Part shown: piece by piece, positions 35,354 to 44,987 of the stretch
Layout of the letters: each line of letters begins with the position of its first letter
Numbering within the stretch: the stretch's first letter is position 1
Source: Amylibacter sp. IMCC11727
Lineage (GTDB): Bacteria > Pseudomonadota > Alphaproteobacteria > Rhodobacterales > Rhodobacteraceae
Assembly (NCBI RefSeq): GCF_029854195.1
Contig: NZ_CP122960.1
Coordinates: 248,001-312,000 of the forward strand
DNA: 64,000 nt
Direction of reading: 5' to 3'
Notes under the pieces: generated by a model
Databases searched by the model: none
The model's input: the letters and a program-made list of their open reading frames with translations, nothing else
What the model was told of the DNA's origin: nothing
Made by a program: the position numbers and the translations under genes

Positions 35354-37225
35354 GTGACTTCTTTGCACTTTTCAAATTATCTTGTGAACCTCACCAGAAA
35401 GAACAAGGCAATCCTGACCGCAACCGCGGATTCAGTTTTGATTGTTGTGTCTGTTTATGTTGCGATTGCTCTACGTCTTTCGACCTTGGAGCTTGGCGAA
35501 TATTGGGTTGGTGGCTTTCGATCCATCCTATTGCTTATTCCGATTGGTTTGCTGTTTTCGATTTTCTTGTCCGTCCCGTGGATTTCAACCCGCGCGTTTA
35601 ACTTACATGGTATTTGGCGAACTGCTGTGTTTGCAGGTGGACTCGGGTTGTTTTTCTTTGTCTTCAACATCTTTGGTCAGTGGTGGGTACCGCGTTCATC
35701 ACCCCTGATCTTTATCCCTGTGTTTTTGGTTGGAATGGTCATGGTGCGCATTGTGTCAGGCATGTTGCTTGAACGGGCACAGCCCTTTGCCACAAGCCAA
35801 GAGCGCATCCTAATCTATGGCGCAGGCGCGGCAGGGCGCCAATTGGCGGACGCGTTGCAAGGGTTTTCAGGCGCGCGCGCTGTTGCCTTCGTTGATGACA
35901 ACCCATCTTTGCGCGGCGTGTTAATTGGTGCGTTACGCATATACGGCCCCCATGAAATTGACCGTTTGATGAAAACCCGTGGCATCACACAAGTCATCCT
36001 GGCTATGCCGTCAGCACGCCGCGTTGTTAAAAATGAAATTTTGCTAAAGCTGCAACCTTATGGCGTAGAACTGAAAACGCTCCCCCATTTTGTTGATTTC
36101 ATTGGCGGGGCATCTTTGCCGGCCCAGCTGAAAACGGTAAAACCCGATGATCTGCTGGGTCGTGCGCCTCAAGCATTGGATATGCCCGAAATTTCCGATG
36201 CCTATGCCAACAAATCCGTCATGATTACTGGTGCTGGTGGATCCATTGGATCAGAACTGGTTTGGCAATTGGCCAATGTACCCGCCAAAACCATCGTTCT
36301 GTACGAGCATTCAGAAACAGCACTTTACCAAGTGGAGCGACGGTTACTTGAATCCGGATTGGCCGTAAAAGTTGTTTCCGTTCTGGCGTCGGTACTGGAT
36401 CAATCCGTGCTGGAACGTGCCATGAAAGAGCATGAGGTTGATGTGGTTCTGCACGTCGCAGCCTATAAACATGTGCCGTTAGTTGAAAGCAACGAAATCA
36501 TGGGCGCGCGTAACAATGCGCTTGGCACCTATACGGTTGCAAAGGCCTGCGCCGATATGGGCGTTCCGCGTTTCATCCTCATTTCAACGGACAAAGCCGT
36601 GCGTCCTACAAACGTGATGGGCGCAACCAAACGATTTGCGGAAATGCTGATCCAAGATTTGCAAACACGCAATCCCAACACTGTGTTTTCGATGGTTCGG
36701 TTTGGGAATGTGCTGGGATCATCGGGATCGGTCATCCCGTTGTTTCGCGAACAAATTGCCAACGGCGGCCCAATTACCGTGACACACCCCGAAGTTACGC
36801 GTTTCTTTATGACCATTTCCGAGGCCGCCCGACTTGTCCTGTTGGCAGGCACGTTTTCAAATGGCGGAGAAGTGTTTGTTCTGGATATGGGCCAGCCGAT
36901 GAAGATCACCGATTTGGCACGTAATATGATCGTGGTCAGCGGTCTAAAGGAAAAAACTGAACAGCAACCAGACGGGGATATCGAAATTGTTTTCGTGGGC
37001 CTTCGCCCTGGGGAAAAGCTCTACGAAGAGCTTTTGATTGAACCTAACCAAATCGCGACACCTCATCCGAAAATCATGTGCGCCCAAGAAAAATTTCTAT
37101 CGCCCAAAGACACTGCTGCTGCCAAAGCAAAACTGGAAGCCGCCATCGAAAAGGGCGATTCAAATGCGCTGCGCGACCTGTTTAAAGAGGTCGTTGATGG
37201 ATACCCAGAAGGACATATTTCATGA
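35354..37225 (+). CDS. CapD/WbpM-type nucleotide-sugar 4,6-dehydratase, membrane-anchored
   Basis: About 623 residues. Four N-terminal membrane spans (to about 130) precede a CoA-binding-like Rossmann domain (RILIYGAGAAGRQLADALQG), then an SDR domain with SVMITGAGGSIGSELVWQLA. The catalytic region includes HVAAYKHVPLVESN and ISTDKAVRPTNVMGATKR. WbpM/PglF enzymes convert UDP-GlcNAc to UDP-4-keto-6-deoxy sugars, the entry to bacillosamine, QuiNAc or legionaminic precursors. GTG 35354 is the likeliest start (AGGATAGGA upstream); the frame from 35297 overlaps murJ. It overlaps the next gene by 4 nt. Confidence 0.87.
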   Translation: MTSLHFSNYLVNLTRKNKAILTATADSVLIVVSVYVAIALRLSTLELGEYWVGGFRSILLLIPIGLLFSIFLSVPWISTRAFNLHGIWRTAVFAGGLGLFFFVFNIFGQWWVPRSSPLIFIPVFLVGMVMVRIVSGMLLERAQPFATSQERILIYGAGAAGRQLADALQGFSGARAVAFVDDNPSLRGVLIGALRIYGPHEIDRLMKTRGITQVILAMPSARRVVKNEILLKLQPYGVELKTLPHFVDFIGGASLPAQLKTVKPDDLLGRAPQALDMPEISDAYANKSVMITGAGGSIGSELVWQLANVPAKTIVLYEHSETALYQVERRLLESGLAVKVVSVLASVLDQSVLERAMKEHEVDVVLHVAAYKHVPLVESNEIMGARNNALGTYTVAKACADMGVPRFILISTDKAVRPTNVMGATKRFAEMLIQDLQTRNPNTVFSMVRFGNVLGSSGSVIPLFREQIANGGPITVTHPEVTRFFMTISEAARLVLLAGTFSNGGEVFVLDMGQPMKITDLARNMIVVSGLKEKTEQQPDGDIEIVFVGLRPGEKLYEELLIEPNQIATPHPKIMCAQEKFLSPKDTAAAKAKLEAAIEKGDSNALRDLFKEVVDGYPEGHIS

Positions 37226-37770
37226 AGCGCCTGTTTGATTTTGTCTCGTCTTTTTTAGGTCTGTTGTTGCTCAGCCCTATACTTATCGTTTTGGGTGTTT
37301 TGATTTGGCTACCTGATCGGGGGCCCGTTTTTTATCGCCAAATCCGAGTTGGCCGAAATTGTAAACCTTTTGGTATGTTAAAGTTTCGTTCCATGGTTCG
37401 AAACGCAGATCAAATTGGCGGGTATCAAACCCATGCTGGCGATCCGCGGATTACCAAGATTGGGCGCATTTTGCGCAAAACCTCCCTTGATGAACTGCCG
37501 CAACTGATCAACGTTTTACTCGGTGACATGTCTCTGGTGGGTCCGCGCCCCGATGTGCCTGCTCAGGAAAGCTTGTATTCAGCGCAGGATTGGCAGAAAC
37601 GCCATTCCGTTCGTCCAGGCATTACAGGTCTTGCACAGGTAACGGGCCGCTCTTCTGTCGATTTTGAAACGCGATTGGGTTATGATCTGGAATACGTTGA
37701 AACCCAATCTTTAATGTTGGATCTCAAGCTTTTGGTCAAAACCGTTGGAGTCGCGACCAAGAGTTTTTGA
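37222..37770 (+). CDS. Polyprenyl-phosphate phosphoglycosyl transferase (PglC/WcaJ catalytic core)
   Basis: 182 residues, the minimal small PGT: one re-entrant N-terminal helix (RLFDFVSSFLGLLLLSPILI), FYRQIRVGRNCKPFGMLKFR, the catalytic Asp-Glu in RKTSLDELPQLINVLLGDMS, and SLVGPRPDVPAQ. It puts the first sugar phosphate onto undecaprenyl phosphate at the cytoplasmic face. Coupled to the CapD-type gene by an ATGA overlap, so the likely substrate is the 6-deoxy sugar made by that enzyme. Confidence 0.9.
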   Translation: MKRLFDFVSSFLGLLLLSPILIVLGVLIWLPDRGPVFYRQIRVGRNCKPFGMLKFRSMVRNADQIGGYQTHAGDPRITKIGRILRKTSLDELPQLINVLLGDMSLVGPRPDVPAQESLYSAQDWQKRHSVRPGITGLAQVTGRSSVDFETRLGYDLEYVETQSLMLDLKLLVKTVGVATKSF

Positions 37771-37933
37771 TCGACGGACCCCCAAAAGACATCTTTGCTC
37801 GCGACATTTCGCGCAGGGTGCATTGGAGCGCCGTGATCTTGTTCAAGGTAGATGGTGTAGATATATAGAGTTGAAACAGGCACATTGCACGGCTCGGCCC
37901 TTTGATATGGTCTTTGTCACCAGAGGATAGATT

Positions 37934-39280
37934 ATGAAGAAAAAAGTAATGATTGTTGGCTCTGGGTTTCGGGGCTTTTGTGATGCTTTGCACTTGATGG
38001 ATAACCCTGATCTGGAGCTGCAAATCGTCGACTCCGCGCCGTTCTTTGGGGGCGTCATGCACTCTTTGGACATCGAAGGGTTTGCCGTCGACAAAGGCGT
38101 GCATATCTTTGACTCCATCCCTGTTTCACTGGCTGAAACGGTCACTGAAATCATGGACGGCCAAGTCCATGAAATTGATTTTGTGTCCGCGTCCGCCTTT
38201 AACAACAAAGTCACCGAACAATTCTCTCTTCCTGATCTGAATTCACTGGATGATGCGTCTGTCAAAGAACAAATTCGCCAAGAGCTTTTGACGCTGGCAA
38301 AAGAATCCCCAACGGGCTTGCCAGCCAATTTGGAAGAGTATTTTGAACAGCGGTATGGCAAAACCGCGGCTGGAATTTTCTCCCAGATTTTCCACAAAGT
38401 GTATGGCCTGACTTCGGCAGAGGTGGAGCCAACGGCGATTGCTCAGACCTCCATGGGGCGGCTCAAGTTCTTGGACGATGATGCCATGCGCGAATTGAAA
38501 CAGGACCCGTGGTTGGACACCGTGCTGGCTGCGCGTCGTAAGTCTATGGGCAAAATTGACGATTTCGTTTCAATCTATCCAAGTGATGGTAATGCTATGC
38601 GGGGCTGGTGCGAACGCGCCGTAAAATGGCTCGAAGCCAAAGGCGTCGCCGTTAAACTGGGCGTAAAAATTGAAAAGATCGAAGAAGACGACAACGGTGT
38701 ACGTGTTCATACGAACAACGGTGTGATCGAGGTTGATACGGTTCTGTGGTCTAACGACAGCATCAAAGCATTGGGCGATGCAATCGACATCCCTGATGAT
38801 GTTGATGGGCTGCAATACGGTACACCGATGATGTTTGCTACGTTGCTCACACAAGCGGATAAAGTCCGCGACTTTACATACTTGCAAAACTTTGACCCCG
38901 ATCAACTGACCTATCGCACTGCTGCGTCCGGGCGGTTCAGTCATCAGGTACGCCCTGATGGCGTGTCTTTCTTGACGGCAGAATGCCCAATCCAAATAGG
39001 TAGCGAAAATTGGAACAATCCAGATGCCATGGGCCAAAAGGTTTGGGATGAAATCAAAAATCTAGGCGTTGTGGATCAAGACGCAGAGCTGGTTGCGGCG
39101 GATATCAAGCGTATTCCTGTTACCTTCAAACTGGCCAAAACTGGCTACGCCAAAGCATTTACCGACTTTCACCAAAAGGTTGCCAACAACCACAAGCGGG
39201 TCATTTTGCGGGACGTAACGCCGTTTTTCCGCCGTGATATCTACTTTGACAGTGCGCACCTTGGCGAATTGATCGCGTGA
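37934..39280 (+). CDS. FAD-dependent oxidoreductase (amine-oxidase / UDP-galactopyranose-mutase-like)
   Basis: 448 residues. The N-terminal dinucleotide fold is VMIVGSGFRGFCDALHLMD, followed by GGVMHSLDIEGFAVDKGVHI, the arrangement of protoporphyrinogen-oxidase-like and Glf-like flavoproteins. The mid part (YGLTSAEVEPTAIAQTSMGR) is seen in sugar-locus members of this family. The substrate is unknown; action on a nucleotide sugar or nonulosonate intermediate fits its position, first of four nearly contiguous genes. The 163-nt gap before it holds no recognisable feature. Confidence 0.75.
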   Translation: MKKKVMIVGSGFRGFCDALHLMDNPDLELQIVDSAPFFGGVMHSLDIEGFAVDKGVHIFDSIPVSLAETVTEIMDGQVHEIDFVSASAFNNKVTEQFSLPDLNSLDDASVKEQIRQELLTLAKESPTGLPANLEEYFEQRYGKTAAGIFSQIFHKVYGLTSAEVEPTAIAQTSMGRLKFLDDDAMRELKQDPWLDTVLAARRKSMGKIDDFVSIYPSDGNAMRGWCERAVKWLEAKGVAVKLGVKIEKIEEDDNGVRVHTNNGVIEVDTVLWSNDSIKALGDAIDIPDDVDGLQYGTPMMFATLLTQADKVRDFTYLQNFDPDQLTYRTAASGRFSHQVRPDGVSFLTAECPIQIGSENWNNPDAMGQKVWDEIKNLGVVDQDAELVAADIKRIPVTFKLAKTGYAKAFTDFHQKVANNHKRVILRDVTPFFRRDIYFDSAHLGELIA

Positions 39281-39284
39281 TCCG

Positions 39285-40295
39285 ATGAAGCGCCGTATAC
39301 TGCTTATTTCCTTGGGGAGCATTGGTCGTCGACATTTGCGCAATGTCAAAGAGCTGATGCCAAACGCAGACCTGTGCATTTGGCGTCACAAGCCAGCAGA
39401 CATCCCCTCAGAAGCGGAAAACATTCCGATTGTGTATTCGGAAGAGGACGCATTGGCCTTTGCTCCTGATGCGGTGATGGTGTCTTCGCCTGCATCGTTT
39501 CACGCAGCGCAATGCGCACCATTTGCGGAGAAAGGCATTCCGATCTTTGTGGAAAAGCCATTGGAAGTGTCGGTCGCAGCTGCTTCCGTGCTAAAGACAG
39601 CGTTGGACTCAGGTAAAGGCTTGTTATTTGTCGGTTATGTCCTGCGCTTCCAGCCAATCATGGCAGCATTGAAATCAATCCTCGACAGCCAAAAAATTGG
39701 CACAATTCGCACAGCCCATATTGCCACAGGACAATACCTGCCCGATTGGCGTCCAGATGCGGATTACCGCGACGGAGTGAGCGCTCAGGCTGCACTGGGC
39801 GGTGGTGTTCTACTGGAATTGTCACACGAGTTGGACTACGCGCGGTGGTTTTTTGGCCATCCGAAAACCATCACATCTGAGGCAAGCAAATTATCCGATC
39901 TCGATATGGATGTGGAAGACAGTGCCACGGTTATCTTTGGATACCCCAAAGCCCGTGTGACCATTAACATTGATTTCCTGCAAAGGGTCGCGGCAATGAC
40001 ACTGAAAGTTGTCGGGTCAGAGGCGACATTGGAAGCAGATTTAGTGGCAGAAACTGCTCGCATTTGCACCCCTGATGGAGTTCAAGACTTGGATTTGCCA
40101 AAGCTGACCCAAGGCAACGAAATGTACCTGCGCCAGTTCGATGCGTTTTTTACACAGGCGTTTTCTGAATACATCCCTGTATATGAAGAAAGCCGCAACA
40201 GCCCCTTTGCACGTTTCGAAGATGCGCTTGCCGTTGTTGGCCTCGTCGAGGCGGCCAAACACTCTGCCGCCGCCGGAAAACGAGTTGACGTATGA
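39285..40295 (+). CDS. Gfo/Idh/MocA-family sugar oxidoreductase
   Basis: 336 residues. NAD(P) fold at the N-terminus (ILLISLGSIGRRHLRNVKEL), the EKP motif in GIPIFVEKPLEVS, and the C-terminal sheet domain with GGVLLELSHELDYARWFFG containing the usual His-Asp pair. Members oxidise or reduce sugar ring positions on nucleotide or free sugars. In nonulosonic acid loci such proteins lie beside the CMP-transferase and the SDR, as here. It overlaps the CMP-transferase by 4 nt. Confidence 0.85.
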   Translation: MKRRILLISLGSIGRRHLRNVKELMPNADLCIWRHKPADIPSEAENIPIVYSEEDALAFAPDAVMVSSPASFHAAQCAPFAEKGIPIFVEKPLEVSVAAASVLKTALDSGKGLLFVGYVLRFQPIMAALKSILDSQKIGTIRTAHIATGQYLPDWRPDADYRDGVSAQAALGGGVLLELSHELDYARWFFGHPKTITSEASKLSDLDMDVEDSATVIFGYPKARVTINIDFLQRVAAMTLKVVGSEATLEADLVAETARICTPDGVQDLDLPKLTQGNEMYLRQFDAFFTQAFSEYIPVYEESRNSPFARFEDALAVVGLVEAAKHSAAAGKRVDV

Positions 40296-40996
40296 TCCGC
40301 TCTAACCACACTGCATTCCTGTTTTGTCGCGGCGGATCAAAGGGTATTCCAGACAAGAACATCAAAATGGTTGCTGGCAAACCCTTGCTGGCATGGTCCG
40401 TTGAGTGTGCGTTGGCATCGAAATACGTGTCGCGCGTGGTTGTTTCAACCGACAGCAAACGCATTGCAGATGTTGCACAAACTGTAGGCGCAGAGGTCAT
40501 TATGCGCCCAGACGAATTGGCAACCGATACCGCATCAGAACTTCTGGCCTGGCGTCACGCGATACAGGTTGAACACGACACGTTGCAAGGCACCTTTGTG
40601 TCCTTGCCTGCGACCTCTCCTCTTCGGGTGCCGCAGGATGTTGATACAGGGATCGAGCGGTTCTACGCAGGCGGCTGCGACATTGTTTTTGGTATCTCAG
40701 AAGCACACCGTTCCCCGTACCTAAATATGGTCACACGCGACTCTGATGGGTTGATCGGGTTGGTTAACCCTGGCCTTGGGGCGACACGTCGTCAGGATGT
40801 GCCGGATGTTTTTGATATCACAACCTGCGTTTACGTGGGTGCTGTGCCTTATATTGAAACCTGCAAGGGTTTGATGGATGGGCGTGTCGCAGGAGTGGAT
40901 ATTCCTGTTGAACGTGCGCTTGATCTGGACACGCCTTATGATTTGCACTTGGCAGAACTTTTGCTGAAACACCCCTTTCAAAAGGATATGAAATGA
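40292..40996 (+). CDS. Acylneuraminate (nonulosonate) cytidylyltransferase
   Basis: 234 residues of the NeuA/PseF/LegF family. The CTP site is AFLFCRGGSKGIPDKNIKMV, followed by GKPLLAWSVECAL and the conserved SLPATSPLRVPQDVD and RRQDVPDVFDITTCVYVG segments. It activates a nonulosonic acid to the CMP sugar for transfer to a glycan. ATGA overlaps on both sides join it to the Gfo/Idh/MocA and SDR genes. Which acid (neuraminic, legionaminic or pseudaminic) it uses cannot be read from this alone. Confidence 0.88.
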   Translation: MIRSNHTAFLFCRGGSKGIPDKNIKMVAGKPLLAWSVECALASKYVSRVVVSTDSKRIADVAQTVGAEVIMRPDELATDTASELLAWRHAIQVEHDTLQGTFVSLPATSPLRVPQDVDTGIERFYAGGCDIVFGISEAHRSPYLNMVTRDSDGLIGLVNPGLGATRRQDVPDVFDITTCVYVGAVPYIETCKGLMDGRVAGVDIPVERALDLDTPYDLHLAELLLKHPFQKDMK

Positions 40997-41769
40997 CACG
41001 CTCTATGGATGGAATGACGGTTCTTATTACAGGCGGTGGCGGTCATATCGGGCGCGCAACGGGCGAAGCCTTAGCGGAAAAGGGTGCAAATCTTGCATTG
41101 TTGGATAAGGCGGACACAACAGATTTTTGCAAAGATATTTCAGATCGATTCAGCATTCGTGCCGAACAGGTTGATGCAGACCTAATGGATCCAAAAGCGC
41201 TCGAAAACATTCCGACCCAGATGCAGGATCGTTTTGGAGGATGCGATGGCTTGGTGAACAACGCCGCGTTTTATGATGACATGCCTGGATGGGGTGTGCC
41301 CTTTGGCCAAGAAGGCTACGAGGCTTGGATGGCGGTGATGCGGGTCAATCTGCTCGCCCCATTTTTCTTAGCACAAAGCCTGACGGAACAACTGTCGGCG
41401 TCCGGCAAAGGCAGCATCGTGAACATCGCGTCCATCTATGGCGTGGTCGGTCCAGATCATGGGTTGTACGCGGGAACGGAAATGACCAACCCTGCAGCTT
41501 ATGCCGCATCAAAGGGCGGGCTCATCGCGCTAAGCGGTTGGCTGTCCACTGTAATGGCCCCAAAAGTACGCGTGAATACTGTAACACCAGGCGGCGTCGC
41601 CCGTGGTCAGTTGCCAGAATTTGTGTCGCGATACGAGGCAAAAACCCCCTTAAATCGTATGGCAACAGAGCAAGACGTTTCTTATGCGATTGCCATGCTT
41701 ATGGACCCAGGTGCGGGTTACATTACAGGGCAAAACCTGCTGGTGGATGGTGGTTGGACCGCTTGGTAA
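40993..41769 (+). CDS. Short-chain dehydrogenase/reductase of the nonulosonate cluster
   Basis: 258 residues, classical SDR: TVLITGGGGHIGRATGEALA at the N-terminus, NNAAFYDDMPG, catalytic Ser in NIASIYGVVG, YAASKGG for Tyr-x3-Lys, and a C-terminal YITGQNLLVDGGWTAW. PtmA-like SDRs next to a CMP-transferase are common in flagellin and LPS nonulosonate loci. The stop is immediately adjacent to that of the convergent gene (41769/41770). Confidence 0.85.
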   Translation: MTRSMDGMTVLITGGGGHIGRATGEALAEKGANLALLDKADTTDFCKDISDRFSIRAEQVDADLMDPKALENIPTQMQDRFGGCDGLVNNAAFYDDMPGWGVPFGQEGYEAWMAVMRVNLLAPFFLAQSLTEQLSASGKGSIVNIASIYGVVGPDHGLYAGTEMTNPAAYAASKGGLIALSGWLSTVMAPKVRVNTVTPGGVARGQLPEFVSRYEAKTPLNRMATEQDVSYAIAMLMDPGAGYITGQNLLVDGGWTAW

Positions 41770-43017
41770 TCACAGCAGTTGAATAATTTCATCACAGACA
41801 CGCCCTGCAGATGGTGGGATTGGCTGTAATTCAGCGAAAAGCTCAAACCTACGCAGGTTTTCTGGGCCATCGTTAAGCGCACCGTTCACTGCTTCCAGCA
41901 TAGTGCTTTCCGAAGAAAACATCGCTTCCCACGGTACGCCTGTATCCAACACCCCATCTTTTTGCCGCAGGTTCTCATCGTAAAGATATTGAACAACAGG
42001 TGTTCCAACCATGAGCGCCTCTGCAAGGATGGATGAAAAATTTCCGACTAAAATGGAAGATGTGGCCAAACTATTGCCAACGTTTCTGTCTTGATCAAGC
42101 CGAAGTGTTGATTGCGTTTTCTGCTGCCAGTCCTCAAAGATCGATCGCTGCATAGAAGGGTGCAATCGCACTTTTCCTTCGGCCCCAAAATGATCGGTTA
42201 TCTTTGACCAAAGGTCGAAATGGGTAAAATAATCATCTTGTGTGAATTCAGACCATTTAACATCGTTGTCTGCGATTTTCCCGGTTTGCTGAGCGAACAG
42301 AATGACCGGTTTTTTGGGCGAGAATGCGGCTCTGCGTGCCATATCAGGTACAAATCGATCAAGCGCAGGATTCCCTGTAACAGCGATTTTTTGAAATTTG
42401 ACCCAGTCTTTTTGCTCCCACACGTCTTGCGCCAAAACCGAGGGACAACACAACGTGCTGCAGTCCACAGCGTTCAGACCAAGGCGGTTATAAGGGTAAG
42501 GTGTATCCGCAACGACCAAAACGGGAACGCCTGCGTTTTTTGCAACCTGTCTTGCTGCCTGTTCTGTCCGTGGGCTAGACGTGGTGATAACGACACTTGG
42601 TTGAACAGTTTCAAACAGCGTTTCCATTGCCAGAAGCGGTAAAAACGCAGTGCGAGCAAGGTCATCATATTTGGCTTGCGCCGCATCGGGCCCATGTTGT
42701 TTGACCAAATCGAGATAATTGGACCCCAGATAGGCGATGCTCTGTTCCACTGAAACACCGCTTGCTGGGTTATGGTTTCCTGCCAAGAGTTGGTCGCCGT
42801 ATTCTTGCACCGCTTCCGCATCTTCGTCCTTGATCAGATCAAGATAGGTCAAATGTGCAATGCTTGCGCGCTCCAAATCGACAGCACCGTTGGTGGCCCC
42901 AAAAACAACACACCGCAGTTCGGGATGTGTGCCATTCATTTCTTGAATCACAGGGATCAGCGTTTGTGCATGCCCACCTCCGTAACAGACGAAAAGAACG
43001 GTTTTCTGTGTCATCAT
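41770..43017 (-). CDS. GT-B-like protein of unknown specificity
   Basis: About 415 residues from the ATG pair 43017/43014. The N-terminal strand-loop VLFVCYGGGHAQTLIPVIQE and the late GNFSSILAEALMVGTPVVQY resemble GT-B transferases or CDP-glycerol-type transferases, including the acidic-rich sugar-binding end. An upstream in-frame ATG at 43110 would add 31 hydrophilic residues; no start has a strong ribosome site. It is the only leftward gene between two rightward blocks and is divergent from the 2-epimerase. The function is not recognised beyond a likely sugar or polyol transferase. Confidence 0.65.
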   Translation of the reverse strand: MMTQKTVLFVCYGGGHAQTLIPVIQEMNGTHPELRCVVFGATNGAVDLERASIAHLTYLDLIKDEDAEAVQEYGDQLLAGNHNPASGVSVEQSIAYLGSNYLDLVKQHGPDAAQAKYDDLARTAFLPLLAMETLFETVQPSVVITTSSPRTEQAARQVAKNAGVPVLVVADTPYPYNRLGLNAVDCSTLCCPSVLAQDVWEQKDWVKFQKIAVTGNPALDRFVPDMARRAAFSPKKPVILFAQQTGKIADNDVKWSEFTQDDYFTHFDLWSKITDHFGAEGKVRLHPSMQRSIFEDWQQKTQSTLRLDQDRNVGNSLATSSILVGNFSSILAEALMVGTPVVQYLYDENLRQKDGVLDTGVPWEAMFSSESTMLEAVNGALNDGPENLRRFELFAELQPIPPSAGRVCDEIIQLL

Positions 43018-43131
43018 CGTGGAAGGCTCCGCTGCCAAACTGATCGCCAATTTGGATTTCTCTTTCGCTTTGTCGTGCATTTCAAACAGATTTGGTTTAC
43101 GAACGCGCATCTTTGAATTCACGAGCCACTT

Positions 43132-44334
43132 ATGACCCGTCGCATCGCTTTTGTCACCACAGCCCGCAGTGATTACAACACCATGTTTCCTGTCATGCGT
43201 GCCGCCAGCGCGGACCCTGACATCGATGCGCGTATTTTTTGTGCTGGGATGCATTTGGTTCCTTCCTTTGGCGACACATGGCGTCAACTCGAAGAAGACG
43301 GATTAGACATTGCAGAAAAAGTGGATTTCCTGAGTGAAACCGATGGCGAAGCCGCGTTTGCGCATGGTTTGGGCAAAGGTGTTTCCGCGTTCACAGATGC
43401 CCTTTTGCGCCAAAAACCACAAATCGTCTGTGTTTCGGGTGATCGTCTGGAAAACCTCGCGCTGTTTACTGCTGCAACTACGCTCGGTATCCCGATTGCG
43501 CACATGTGTGGCGGGGACATCACCGAAGGGGCGCTCGACAATCAAATCCGCCACGTCATGACCAAACTTGCCCATCTGCATTTCGTATCCATGCCCGAAC
43601 ACGCGCGACGCGTCATTCAAATGGGCGAAGAGCCGTGGCGCGTTGTGCTGACAGGGGATGCCGCCATTGATGTGATCGTGGATCGCCCAAAACTGAGCCG
43701 CGATGATTTGAACGCTGCGGTTGGGTTACAAGACGAAGAACCGTTCTTTCTATCCACCTATCACCCGCAAACCTTGGGGGAAGACACGGCGCAAACCCAA
43801 TACGCCTATGTCTTGGATGCAATCGCATCCGTTCCTGAACGTCCCGTAATGATCCGCCCTAATATTGATCCAGGCTTTCAGCCACTGGTCGATATGCTCG
43901 AAGCGTTCCAAGCCAGACGCCCCGATGCGATTATTCGTAAAAGTTTTGATCGCGATGTTTTTTATGGTCTGATGGCACACGCGTCATTCATGATCGGCAA
44001 TTCGTCATCTGGCCTGTGGGAAGCACCGAGCTTCGAATTACCCGCAATCAACGTGGGAAAACGCCAAGATGGCCGTGTCCGAGGTGCCAATGTGATCGAC
44101 GTGTCAGGATTGACGGGCAGCGATGTAAACGCCGCCGTCGCCAAAGCAAGCTCGCCCGAATTTCGAACCAGCCTCAAAGGTATGACAAACCCATACGGGG
44201 ACGGCAAAGCGTCTGCCAAGACACTTGAAACGCTAAAAGCGGTTCCATTGGGCGAGGAATTGATGTTGAAAAAATTTCATGAAATTATGTTTGACCCCCT
44301 CGCATTGGGGCTTGGTCAGCGAAAGGAAAACTGA
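43132..44334 (+). CDS. UDP-N-acetylglucosamine 2-epimerase, hydrolysing type (NeuC/LegG-like)
   Basis: 400 residues. Family signatures include IAFVTTARSDYNTMFPVMRA, VSGDRLENLALF, HMCGGDITEGALDNQIRHVM and FMIGNSSSGLWEAPSFELPA. The hydrolysing members release ManNAc or the 2,4-diacetamido analogue from UDP, giving the substrate for the NeuB-type synthase at 46033. Together with the aminotransferase at 51271 this favours the 2,4-diamino (legionaminic) branch, but neuraminic acid remains possible. Its stop overlaps the methyltransferase start. Confidence 0.88.
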   Translation: MTRRIAFVTTARSDYNTMFPVMRAASADPDIDARIFCAGMHLVPSFGDTWRQLEEDGLDIAEKVDFLSETDGEAAFAHGLGKGVSAFTDALLRQKPQIVCVSGDRLENLALFTAATTLGIPIAHMCGGDITEGALDNQIRHVMTKLAHLHFVSMPEHARRVIQMGEEPWRVVLTGDAAIDVIVDRPKLSRDDLNAAVGLQDEEPFFLSTYHPQTLGEDTAQTQYAYVLDAIASVPERPVMIRPNIDPGFQPLVDMLEAFQARRPDAIIRKSFDRDVFYGLMAHASFMIGNSSSGLWEAPSFELPAINVGKRQDGRVRGANVIDVSGLTGSDVNAAVAKASSPEFRTSLKGMTNPYGDGKASAKTLETLKAVPLGEELMLKKFHEIMFDPLALGLGQRKEN

Positions 44335-44987
44335 TGGACGCTGTTTGGGAAGAACTACATGCCGCCCGCCCGTGGGGCAAATACCCAGCGGAAAACCTGA
44401 TCCGCACGGTGATGCGGACCTATCGCGATCCGCAGGATAGGGCGAATACTAAGGTTCTTGAACTGGGCTGTGGAGCAGGCGCAAATCTGTCGTTCTTTTT
44501 GGCGGAAGGGTTTCAAACCTATGGGATCGATGGCGCTCCATCCGCCATCGCCAAGGCAAAACAACGTTTGCAAGCAGGCCCAAATCAAACCTTGGATCTG
44601 AGCGTTCAGCTGTTTGAAGAGATTTCCTTCGCCGATCAATCCTTTGATTTGATCGTTGATTACTACGCTATCTATGCAAACCCTCTTGCTATTATCGATG
44701 CAACCTATGCCAAGGTTCGTGATCTGCTGGCTCCGAATGGCCGTTTTTATACGCGTGTGTGGGGTACAGAATGCACCGGCGCCAAGACGGGTGAAATGAT
44801 CGAGCCGAACACGTCGAAAAATCCGACCGCTGGACCCTGCAAAGATATGGGTGTTTCGCATTTCTTTACCCGCGAAGAATTGGAAAACCGTTTCGCCGAT
44901 TGGGGGGACGTGAAAATTGCCCGCACGCTGGCAGAGGATTATAACGGTGAAATTAGCGAAGAATTTGCAGTGTGGGTTCAAACCTAA
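44334..44987 (+). CDS. Class I SAM-dependent methyltransferase
   Basis: 217 residues. Motif I is VLELGCGAGANLSFFLAEGF, followed by GIDGAPSAIAKAKQRL and motif IV region FDLIVDYYAIYANP. Translationally coupled to the 2-epimerase (TGATG overlap) and followed directly by a small ORF. It may O- or N-methylate the sugar residue or its acyl group; no specificity can be read. Confidence 0.85.
   Translation: MDAVWEELHAARPWGKYPAENLIRTVMRTYRDPQDRANTKVLELGCGAGANLSFFLAEGFQTYGIDGAPSAIAKAKQRLQAGPNQTLDLSVQLFEEISFADQSFDLIVDYYAIYANPLAIIDATYAKVRDLLAPNGRFYTRVWGTECTGAKTGEMIEPNTSKNPTAGPCKDMGVSHFFTREELENRFADWGDVKIARTLAEDYNGEISEEFAVWVQT

Noticed and set aside
43018..43287. N-terminal extension of the leftward GT-B-like protein
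   Set aside because: Part of it lies across the start of the divergent 2-epimerase gene and is not protein-like; a modest extension to ATG 43110 remains possible.
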